Shown: in pieces, positions 1-5,256 of the stretch
Layout: every line of letters begins with the position of its first letter
Position numbering within the stretch: the stretch's first letter is position 1
Assembly (NCBI GenBank): GCA_903864555.1
Contig: CAIPGJ010000823.1
Location: 1-5,256 of the forward strand
Source of the DNA: an uncultured Pseudomonadota bacterium
GTDB taxonomy: Bacteria; Pseudomonadota; Gammaproteobacteria; Burkholderiales; SG8-39
DNA: 5,256 nucleotides
Direction of reading: 5' to 3'
Made by a program: the position numbers and the translations under genes
Notes under the pieces: generated by a model
What the model was told of the DNA's origin: nothing
The model's database searches: none
Seen by the model: only the letters and a program-made list of their open reading frames with translations

Positions 1-66
1 GGCAGGGCGCTAGAAAACATCCAAGGCATCTACCTGGTAGCAACTGGTGCAATTCAAGCGCAGCGG

Positions 67-119
67 TATAAAAATCCCCCCGCGCGACTGCATCGCGTCG
101 GCCCCCTTTGACAAGGGGG
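67..119 (-). terminator. Candidate rho-independent terminator of the efflux operon
   Basis: Read on the minus strand, this contains the hairpin CCCCCTT-GTCA-AAGGGGG (119-102). A second hairpin follows, CGCGA-TGCAG-TCGCG (97-83). Then come six G (81-76) and ATTTTTATA (75-67). The final G-run can pair with the C-run at 119-115, or with the C-run of the second repeat copy at 177-173, placing a GC stem directly before five T. It lies about 180 nt past the channel stop. Competing pairings make the fold uncertain. Confidence 0.35.
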
Positions 120-178
120 TAAACCACACCGCAGCCTGCTCTCCCCGCAAATCGGTGAAGAACCTTTGACAAGGGGGT
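105..178. repeat. 16-bp direct repeat, two copies 58 bp apart, each palindrome-forming
   Basis: The 16-mer cctttgacaagggggt is present exactly at 105-120 and 163-178. The first copy sits in a 7-bp perfect palindrome: ccccctt (102-108), loop tgac, aaggggg (113-119). The second is a weaker version, aacctt (161-166), loop tgac, then aagg and tt separated by an extra ggg. The DNA before each copy is loosely alike (a C-run, then atcg), suggesting two diverged units of a roughly 58-bp repeat. C-run/G-run palindromes of this kind often occur in dispersed extragenic repeat families, but I cannot test the copy number here. Confidence 0.75.
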
Positions 179-256
179 TAACACCAGCTGCGAATCTGAA
201 TCCTGCTTTCCAGCACTCCCATGAACCGTCTGATAATGATCAAATTCAGATAGTGG

Positions 257-283
257 CATCCATGACCATTGAGTTCATGGATG
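257..283. repeat. Perfect 9-bp inverted repeat just downstream of the channel gene
   Basis: The arms catccatga (257-265) and tcatggatg (275-283) are exact reverse complements around a 9-nt spacer. The arm nearest the channel gene begins 14 nt past its stop. In the operon transcript it would form a hairpin with moderate G+C and no run of U after it, so it is a poor match to an intrinsic terminator. It could instead be a 3'-end stabilising hairpin or a dyad protein site. The sequence does not separate these. Confidence 0.6.
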
Positions 284-297
284 AAATATGATCATCC

Positions 298-1740
298 TTA
301 CTGCTGCTCCCAGCCGCCGCCCAGCGCCCTGAATAGATTGGCCACCGCCGCACGCTGCGTGCGCAGGGCATCGGCACGGTTGAGCTGCGAGCCGAGCAGG
401 TTGCGTTCCGCGTCGAGCACATCGAGGTTGCTGGCAATGCCGTTGTCGTAGCGCAGCTGTGCCAGGCGCAGGTTCTCCGTGAGGGCAAGGACACGGCGAT
501 TCTCTGCATCGAACTGCTGGCGCGCCAGTGACTGCGCGTCCAGCGCATCACGCACTTCGCGGAAGGCTGTCTGCAGGGTCTGCTGGTACTGCAAGACAAC
601 CTGGCGCTCGCGCGCTTCGGCCGCTGCGATGCCGGCACGCAGGCGCCCGGCAGCAAAGATGGGCTGCAGCACGCCAGCCGCCAGCGACCAGATGCCAGCC
701 GGGCCGGTGAACAGATTGTCGAGCGCCGCACTCTGGCTGCCCAGCATGCCGGTCAGACTGATGGCCGGGAAAATCGATGCGCGGGCCGCGGCAATGCGCG
801 CATTCGCGGCAATCAGGCGTTGTTCGGCCTGCACGATGTCCGGACGCCGCAACAGCAGCTCCGAGGGCAGGCCCGCGGGCACCACCACCGGCGCTGCCGG
901 GCCGATGTCAGCCTGGGCCGGATCGCGGTCACGTTTCGCCTCGAAGAGTTCGCGCGGCGAGCGGCCCAACAACACCGACAGCGCGGTTTCCTGCGCCAGA
1001 CGCTGGCGCTCCAGCGCCGGCAACTGCGCCTCGGCGGCCGACAGCTCCGACTGCAACTGCGCCAGCTCGAAACTGGAGATGACCCCGGCGTCGCGGCGCT
1101 TTTCCTGCAGGACAATGCCGTCACGGCGTGTGCCAATGGCGCGTTCCGTCGCGGCCACCTGCTGGTTGAGCGCGCGCACCGCGTAATAGGCCTGCACCAC
1201 ATCGGCGGCCAGGGTGATGCGCACGGTGTCGCGCGCGGCCTGCGTGGCCAGCAGCTCGGCGCGGGCGGCCGCGGTGGCCGAACGCAAACGGCCCCACAGG
1301 TCCAGTTCATAGGACACATTCAGGGCGGCGCGGTAGTCATTGCGCTGGCGCGGCAGGCCAGGCGGCAAGGTGCCGGTGGCCGAAGACGACTCGCTGCGGT
1401 TGCGGCTGAAACTCCCATCCACCGACGGCGCCTCATAGGAACGGGTGATGCCCAGCTGGGCACGCGCTTCGTCCACGCGTGCCACCGCCAGTTGCAGGTT
1501 GGTGTTCTTCTGCAGTGCTTCCTCCACCAGCCGATCCAGCATGGCGTCGCCATACAGCGTCCACCATTGCGCGCCGGCCTTGTCCACGGCCAGGGCGCCC
1601 GGAGCGGCAGCCGTGCCATACGCGGCAGGCAGGTCGGTCGCCGGGCGCTGGTAGTCAGGGCTGACCGCGCAGGCTGACAACACCACCGCCGAGATCAGGG
1701 ACAGGGACAACGTGGAGGACCGGACAGGCCGCTTATTCAT
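298..1740 (-). CDS. Outer-membrane efflux channel lipoprotein (OprM/NodT family, TolC-like)
   Basis: A 480-residue outer-membrane factor expected to trimerise into the exit duct of the pump. I chose the ATG at 1740 because it gives a proper lipoprotein signal: a basic start (MNKRPVR), a hydrophobic core, and the lipobox LSAC at residues 21-24, with C24 as the lipidated residue. It is also preceded by AAAGGAGG. The longer in-frame start at 1815 would bury this signal. After the lipobox, VSPDYQRP is the usual mature N-terminus of this family. Two homologous outer-membrane efflux repeats follow, at about 65-255 and 295-475. Each is rich in Ala/Gln/Arg/Leu heptads that form the periplasmic alpha-barrel. 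Family motifs include YELDLWGRLRS at 144-154, LLLRRPDI at 295-302, and IFPAISLTG in the second repeat. The length fits the family (about 460-500). The gene is last in the operon and overlaps the pump's last codons, so it probably depends on translation of the pump gene. No frameshift or missing segment is seen. Confidence 0.96.
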   Translation of the reverse strand: MNKRPVRSSTLSLSLISAVVLSACAVSPDYQRPATDLPAAYGTAAAPGALAVDKAGAQWWTLYGDAMLDRLVEEALQKNTNLQLAVARVDEARAQLGITRSYEAPSVDGSFSRNRSESSSATGTLPPGLPRQRNDYRAALNVSYELDLWGRLRSATAAARAELLATQAARDTVRITLAADVVQAYYAVRALNQQVAATERAIGTRRDGIVLQEKRRDAGVISSFELAQLQSELSAAEAQLPALERQRLAQETALSVLLGRSPRELFEAKRDRDPAQADIGPAAPVVVPAGLPSELLLRRPDIVQAEQRLIAANARIAAARASIFPAISLTGMLGSQSAALDNLFTGPAGIWSLAAGVLQPIFAAGRLRAGIAAAEARERQVVLQYQQTLQTAFREVRDALDAQSLARQQFDAENRRVLALTENLRLAQLRYDNGIASNLDVLDAERNLLGSQLNRADALRTQRAAVANLFRALGGGWEQQ

Positions 1741-4700
1741 GGCCGCCTCCTTTGCCAGGCGGCGCGGCAGGCGCGCCGGATGGCGGCGACTCCATGAGCC
1801 GCTTGTGCTGTGCAATCTCCTCGCGGATTTCGTCGGTCGAGCGCTTTTCCGTGAGGTGGCGATCAGTGATGAGCTTGTAGAAGGTCGGCACGAAGAAGAT
1901 GGCGAGGAAGGTCGCTGCCAGCATGCCGCCCATGACGCCGGTGCCCACCGACTGGCGCGCGCCGGCGCCGGCGCCCACCGAGATGGCCAGCGGCAGCACG
2001 CCCAGAATGAAGGCCATGGAGGTCATCAGAATGGGGCGGAAGCGCAGCCGTGCTGCCTCCAGCGCCGCGGCCGAGGCCGACATGCCCTCGTGGTGCTTGA
2101 TCGAGGCATATTCCACGATCAGGATGGCGTTCTTCGCCGCCAGGCCGAGTAGCGTCACCAGGCCGATCTGGAAGTACACATCATTGGTAAAGCCGCGCAG
2201 CCACACCGCGGCCAGCGCGCCGAAGGTGCCGAAGGGCAGCGCCATCATCACCGACAGCGGCAGCGACCATTTCTCGTACTGCGCCGCGAGGATGAGGAAG
2301 ACCATGATGGCCGCCAGCGCCAACACCAGGCCCGAGGTGCCCGAAGAACGCTTTTCCTGGAAGGAGGCGCCGCCCCAGTCAAAACTGAAGTCCGCCGGCA
2401 ACACCTCCTTGGCAAGGCGCTCGAGTTCTGCGATCACCTGTCCGGAAGAAACCCCCGGAGCTCCCTGCCCGAAAAGCTTTACTGAAGGCAGATTATTGAA
2501 GCGGTCCAGCGAGTCCGGGCCGGAGGTAAAACGCACTTTGGCCAGGGTGTGCAGCGGAATCATTTCCCCTTTGATTGAACGCACATGAATTTGACCCATG
2601 GAATCGGGGCGCATGCGCGAGGACGGCTCGGCCGACATCAGCACCTGCCAGGTGCGGCCGAAGCGGTTGAAGTCGTTGACGTAGTAGCTGCTCATGGTGG
2701 CGGCCAGCGTGGCGTACAGCGCATCGATGGGTACGCCCAGGGCCTTGGCCTTCTCGCGGTCCAGTTCCACGGAGAGCTGCGGGGAGGAGGCGCGCCACAG
2801 GGTCTGCACGCCGCCCAGCTTGGGATCCTTGTTCGCTGCGCCGAGGAACTCGCCCAGCACCTGCGCCATGCGCGCCGAGCCGCCTTCGCCGCGGTTCTGC
2901 AGATAGAACTCGAAGCCGCCCGCCTGCCCCAGGCCGAAAATCGGCGGCGGATTGAAGGCCAGCACCAGCGCCTCCTTGATGTGAGCGGTCTTCATGAACA
3001 GTTCCCCCACCAACTGACTGGCGGTGACCTTGCGCGCGTCCCAGTGCTTCTGCGTCACGAAGATGGTGGCGGCATTGTTGCGGTAGCCGCCGCCGAGGAA
3101 GTCAAAACCGGTGAAGGCGATGGCGTCCTCGTTGGCCGGATTGGACTTGATCACCTCGAGCACCTGCTTCACCACGCGGTCGGTGCGTTCGAGCGTCGCG
3201 CCATCGGGGAGGATCACCGCAGCGATGTAGTAGCCCTGGTCTTCATCGGGCACCAGGCTGCCGGGCGTGGCGCGCCACAGGCCGGCGGTGATGGCCACCA
3301 TGCCGGCGAACAGCAGCAGCGCCAGGAAGCCACGGCGGATCATGAAACCCACGCCATCGGCGTAATGGCCGGTGAGGCGGGTGAACCCGTTGTTGAAGGC
3401 GGTGAAGAAGCGTCCGGGCTTGTGGTGTTCGCGCTTGAGGATGGCCACGCACAGGGTCGGGGTGAGCGTCAGCGCCACCACGCCGGAGATCACCACGGCA
3501 ATGGCAATGGTCACGGCGAACTGGCGGTACAGCTCGCCGGTCAGGCCGCCGAGGAAGGCGATGGGCACGAATACCGCGCACAGCACCAGCACGATGGCCA
3601 CCACCGGGCCAGTCACCTCGGTCATGGCCTTGATGGCCGCCTCGCGCGCCGAGAGATGTTCTTCGTGCATGATGCGTTCGACGTTTTCCAGCACCACGAT
3701 GGCATCATCCACCACGATGCCGATGGCCAGCACCATGCCGAACAGGGTCAGGGTATTGATGGAATAGCCCAGCAGGTGCAGGCCGGCAAAGGTGCCGATC
3801 AGCGACACCGGCACCGCTGCCAGCGGGATCAGCGTGGCGCGCCAGTTCTGCAGGAACAGGAACACCACGAAGAACACCAGCAGCATGGCCTCGCCGAGGG
3901 TCTTCAGCACTTCACGGATGGACACTTCGACGAAGCGCGTGGTGTCGTAGGCCACCTTGTAACTCATGCCCTCGGGGAAGCGCCCCGAGAGTTCGGTCAT
4001 CTTGTCCTTCACCGCCTTGCCGGCGTCCAGCGCATTGGCGCCAGGTTGCAGGAAAATACCGATCAGCGTGGCCTCCTGGCCGTTGATGCGGCCGACGAAG
4101 TCGTAGTCCTTGGAGCCCAGTTCGACGCGCGCGACATCGCGCAGCCTCAGCGTGGAACCGTCGGGATTGGCGCGCACGATGATGTTCTCGAACTCGCGCG
4201 GATCGACCAGGCGTCCCTTGGTAGTGACCGTGTAGACCAGTTCCTGCGGGCCGGCCGTGGGCGATTGCCCCACCTTGCCGACGGCGAACTGGGCGTTCTG
4301 CTCGTTCAACGCCGCGATCAGGTCGCTCGGGGTGACCTTGAGTTGCGTCATGCGGTCGGGCTTCAGCCACACGCGCATGGCGTAGTCCTTGGCGCCGAAG
4401 ATCTGCACATTGGTGGTGCCGGGCACGCGCTTCAATTCGTCCAGCACATTGAGCGTGACGTAGTTGCTGATGGTGAGCTGGTCGTGACGGCCGTCGGGCG
4501 AGTAGAAGGCCAGCACCTGCAGGAAGGACGAAGAGCCCTTGTTCACCGTCACACCCAGGCGGCGCACATCCAGCGGCAGGCGCGGCTCGGCCTGCTTCAC
4601 GCGGTTGTTGACGTTGAGCGCAGCCTGGTCGATGTCGGTGCCGATGTCGAAGGTCACCTGGATCTGCACCACACCGTTGGAGGAGTGCGAGCTCATGTAG

Positions 4701-4930
4701 AGCATCTTCTCCACGCCGGTGATCTGGTTTTCCAGCGGCGCCGCAACAGTCTGCTCCAGCACCTCGGCCGAGGCGCCCGGGTAGATGGCCTGGATGGTCA
4801 CCACCGGCGGTGCGATCTCCGGGTACTGGGCAATCGGCAGGACCCGCATCGCGGCCAGGCCGGCGATCATGATGAAGATGGACAACACCGCCGCGAAGAT
4901 CGGGCGGTCTATGAAGAAGCGCGAGAACAT
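1733..4930 (-). CDS. RND multidrug efflux pump, HAE1 family (AcrB/MexB/MexF-like), inner-membrane permease
   Basis: A 1065-residue proton-driven exporter of the hydrophobe/amphiphile (HAE1) class, expected to act as an inner-membrane trimer. The ATG at 4930 gives the family N-terminus (MFSRFFIDRPIFA) and has a good ribosome site. Twelve membrane segments can be placed: about 10-28, 340-360, 365-385, 392-415, 438-458, 470-495, 535-553, 867-884, 891-912, 917-940, 967-985 and 996-1020. Two large periplasmic loops lie between segments 1/2 and 7/8. The proton-relay residues match AcrB: D408-D409 in GIVVDDAIVV, K933 in AAKNAILIVE, R963 and T970 in RLRFRPILMT. The paired Asp favours drug rather than metal export. 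SVGTGVMGGM near residues 994-1003 is also typical. By my hand alignment, distal-pocket aromatics F136, F178, F609, F611 and F624 are kept, AcrB F610 is I604, and the switch-loop Gly616 is D610. The length is slightly over AcrB (1049) because of a Pro/Gly-rich C-terminal tail. The substrate range cannot be read from the sequence. Its last 8 bp overlap the channel gene. Confidence 0.97.
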   Translation of the reverse strand: MFSRFFIDRPIFAAVLSIFIMIAGLAAMRVLPIAQYPEIAPPVVTIQAIYPGASAEVLEQTVAAPLENQITGVEKMLYMSSHSSNGVVQIQVTFDIGTDIDQAALNVNNRVKQAEPRLPLDVRRLGVTVNKGSSSFLQVLAFYSPDGRHDQLTISNYVTLNVLDELKRVPGTTNVQIFGAKDYAMRVWLKPDRMTQLKVTPSDLIAALNEQNAQFAVGKVGQSPTAGPQELVYTVTTKGRLVDPREFENIIVRANPDGSTLRLRDVARVELGSKDYDFVGRINGQEATLIGIFLQPGANALDAGKAVKDKMTELSGRFPEGMSYKVAYDTTRFVEVSIREVLKTLGEAMLLVFFVVFLFLQNWRATLIPLAAVPVSLIGTFAGLHLLGYSINTLTLFGMVLAIGIVVDDAIVVLENVERIMHEEHLSAREAAIKAMTEVTGPVVAIVLVLCAVFVPIAFLGGLTGELYRQFAVTIAIAVVISGVVALTLTPTLCVAILKREHHKPGRFFTAFNNGFTRLTGHYADGVGFMIRRGFLALLLFAGMVAITAGLWRATPGSLVPDEDQGYYIAAVILPDGATLERTDRVVKQVLEVIKSNPANEDAIAFTGFDFLGGGYRNNAATIFVTQKHWDARKVTASQLVGELFMKTAHIKEALVLAFNPPPIFGLGQAGGFEFYLQNRGEGGSARMAQVLGEFLGAANKDPKLGGVQTLWRASSPQLSVELDREKAKALGVPIDALYATLAATMSSYYVNDFNRFGRTWQVLMSAEPSSRMRPDSMGQIHVRSIKGEMIPLHTLAKVRFTSGPDSLDRFNNLPSVKLFGQGAPGVSSGQVIAELERLAKEVLPADFSFDWGGASFQEKRSSGTSGLVLALAAIMVFLILAAQYEKWSLPLSVMMALPFGTFGALAAVWLRGFTNDVYFQIGLVTLLGLAAKNAILIVEYASIKHHEGMSASAAALEAARLRFRPILMTSMAFILGVLPLAISVGAGAGARQSVGTGVMGGMLAATFLAIFFVPTFYKLITDRHLTEKRSTDEIREEIAQHKRLMESPPSGAPAAPPGKGGGHE
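1746..1753 (-). promoter_or_regulatory. Shine-Dalgarno site of the outer-membrane channel gene, inside the pump gene
   Basis: On the minus strand this reads AAAGGAGG, ending 5 nt before the ATG at 1740. It is close to the ideal anti-16S match and decides the channel start against the longer in-frame start at 1815. It lies inside the pump reading frame, where it encodes part of the C-terminal GKGGGHE. The pump stop (1735-1733) falls just after the channel ATG, giving the overlap ATGAATAA, so ribosomes finishing the pump could restart on the channel gene. Confidence 0.85.
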
Positions 4931-4937
4931 GGCTGGA

Positions 4938-4944
4938 CTCCCTT
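4938..4944 (-). promoter_or_regulatory. Shine-Dalgarno site of the RND pump gene
   Basis: On the minus strand this reads AAGGGAG, 7 nt before the pump ATG at 4930. Its first two bases are the AA of the adaptor's TAA stop (4945-4943), so a ribosome terminating on the adaptor sits on the pump's entry site. This fits coupled translation of adaptor and pump. Confidence 0.75.
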
Positions 4945-5256
4945 ACTTCGCAGCGTTCGCAGGGTTCGCTGCGGACTTGGCGGTCCCGGCACCCTTGCCA
5001 TCGGCTGCCTTGTCGGCGACACCTTTGTCGGCGGCACCTTTGTCGGCGGCACCTTTGTCGGCGGCACCTTTGGCTGCGCCACCCTTGTCGGCACCGGCCG
5101 CTACGCCAGGCGGGCCCTTGGGTGCGTTGGGTGCCTTAGGTGCGTTGGGATCGCCAATGCGCACCGGTGATCCCGGGCCGATCTTCATCACGCCATCGAC
5201 GATCACCTGGTCACCAGCCGCCAGTCCGGCATGGATGATCCATTGGTCACCCACCC
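4943..5256 (-). CDS. RND efflux periplasmic adaptor (membrane fusion protein, AcrA/MexA type), C-terminal part only
   Basis: This is the end of a periplasmic adaptor that links an RND pump to its outer-membrane channel. The gene runs off the right edge, so about 103 residues plus the TAA stop are visible, and its start, lipobox and hairpin domain are not. The first ~35 visible residues (GDQWIIHAGLAAGDQVIVDG, then KIGPGSPV) match the closing membrane-proximal segment of AcrA-family adaptors, where a 'W-hydrophobic-GL-x-GD-x-V-hydrophobic-x-G' stretch is followed by a 'PG-x-PV' end. After this comes a ~65-residue low-complexity tail: an NAPKAP/NAPKGP hexapeptide pair, then repeated AADKG pentapeptides, then an Ala/Asn/Lys-rich end. 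Many betaproteobacterial adaptors end in Ala/Pro/Lys-rich tails, but the regular pentapeptide array is less usual. The gene lies 12 bp upstream of the pump, as expected for an adaptor-pump operon. The call is based on the short conserved segment plus context. The exact subfamily cannot be told. Confidence 0.9.
   Translation of the reverse strand, partial: VGDQWIIHAGLAAGDQVIVDGVMKIGPGSPVRIGDPNAPKAPNAPKGPPGVAAGADKGGAAKGAADKGAADKGAADKGVADKAADGKGAGTAKSAANPANAAK
4995..5099 (-). repeat. 15-bp tandem repeat (about seven units) coding AADKG pentapeptides in the adaptor tail
   Basis: Seven successive 15-bp units fill this stretch. On the plus strand the consensus is ttgtcggcggcacct. The three units at 5025-5039, 5040-5054 and 5055-5069 are identical, and the unit at 5010-5024 differs by one base (GVADK instead of GAADK). 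The units at 4995-5009, 5070-5084 and 5085-5099 are degenerate. The period is a multiple of three, so gain or loss of a unit keeps the adaptor in frame and changes its tail by five residues. Exact identity between adjacent units suggests recent expansion by slippage, which is inference. Confidence 0.9.
5121..5149 (-). repeat. Short 18-bp-spaced direct repeat coding NAPKAP/NAPKGP
   Basis: The 11-mer ggtgcgttggg occurs at 5121-5131 and again at 5139-5149, an 18-bp period. In the adaptor frame this encodes two hexapeptides, NAPKAP and NAPKGP. They form a Pro-rich hinge between the folded domain and the AADKG array. Confidence 0.7.

Larger units (their letters stand above)
1..297. other. Intergenic region downstream of the efflux operon; no gene supported
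   Basis: After the channel stop at 298 I find no convincing reading frame to the left edge. The stretch at 180-300 is visibly richer in A/T than the operon. A frame open on the plus strand from 1 to 111 (37 codons ending in TGA) and a minus-strand ATG at 29 (stop codon directly before it, open to the edge for about 9 codons) are too short to judge. Either could be the edge of a neighbouring gene. What the region does hold is a 9-bp inverted repeat, a duplicated 16-bp palindromic element, and a G-run/T-run that resembles a terminator for the operon. Confidence 0.7.

Noticed and set aside
1..111. Open plus-strand frame from the left edge to a TGA, as a possible end of a convergent gene
   Set aside because: Only 37 codons, no recognisable protein pattern, and it runs through the C-run and palindrome. 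There is too little to support a gene.
108..171. Two perfect TTGACA hexamers (108-113 and 166-171) resembling -35 boxes
   Set aside because: Both are part of the repeated palindrome, and no -10-like hexamer lies 16-18 bp downstream of either.
813..1319. Minus-strand frames inside the channel gene (also 246-731 and 1320-1619)
   Set aside because: They overlap the channel gene in another frame and encode Arg/Ala/Pro/Cys-rich strings. They are frame shadows.
820..1677. Plus-strand open frame of 285 codons opposite the channel gene
   Set aside because: Antisense to an intact OprM-type gene. The composition is Arg/Gly/Gln/His-rich with no recognisable domain or ribosome site.
1741..1815. Longer N-terminus for the channel protein starting at 1815
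   Set aside because: It would add 25 Arg-rich residues ahead of a perfect lipoprotein signal and lie inside the pump gene. The ATG at 1740 has the ribosome site.
4995..5099. Possible CRISPR-like or iteron array
   Set aside because: The 15-bp units are directly adjacent with no spacers and keep the adaptor reading frame, so this is a coding tandem repeat.
2585..5170. Very long open frame (861 codons) on the plus strand opposite the pump and adaptor genes
   Set aside because: It is antisense to clear RND genes. Its product is a His/Gln/Arg/Gly-rich string with no family pattern, as expected when GC-rich third positions suppress stops on the opposite strand.

Overview
The window carries the 3' two thirds of a tripartite RND drug-efflux operon, read entirely on the minus strand (right to left). 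The order is periplasmic adaptor (only its C-terminal end is inside), inner-membrane RND pump (complete), outer-membrane channel lipoprotein (complete). The coding DNA is GC-rich with strong G/C bias at third codon positions. The proteins have the flavour of a proteobacterium, most likely a betaproteobacterium (Burkholderiales, Rhodocyclales or relatives). That assignment is inference from protein style and composition, not from a marker gene.

Layout from right to left. At 5256-4943 is the end of an AcrA/MexA-type adaptor, whose conserved barrel ends in an unusual Ala/Asp/Lys/Gly-rich tail built on 15-bp tandem repeats. At 4930-1733 is an intact 1065-residue HAE1-class pump with all proton-relay residues present. 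At 1740-298 is a 480-residue OprM/NodT-type channel with a lipoprotein signal. The adaptor-pump gap is 12 bp and the pump-channel overlap is 8 bp, each with a good Shine-Dalgarno sequence. The three genes therefore look like one transcript with coupled translation. The operon promoter, and any TetR/MarR-type regulator, must lie beyond the right edge.

Positions 1-297 hold no gene I can support. They contain a 9-bp inverted repeat just after the channel stop, two copies of a 16-bp palindrome-forming repeat 58 bp apart, and a G-run followed by a T-run on the minus strand that could terminate the operon.

Together the products would form a channel spanning the whole envelope. The pump takes substrates from the periplasm or inner membrane using the proton gradient, the adaptor bridges it to the channel, and the channel opens to the outside. 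This is a well-known type of system. I see no sign of a novel multi-gene system here. The points worth a second look are the adaptor's repeat tail, the pump's substrate-pocket substitutions and the repeat-bearing intergenic region.
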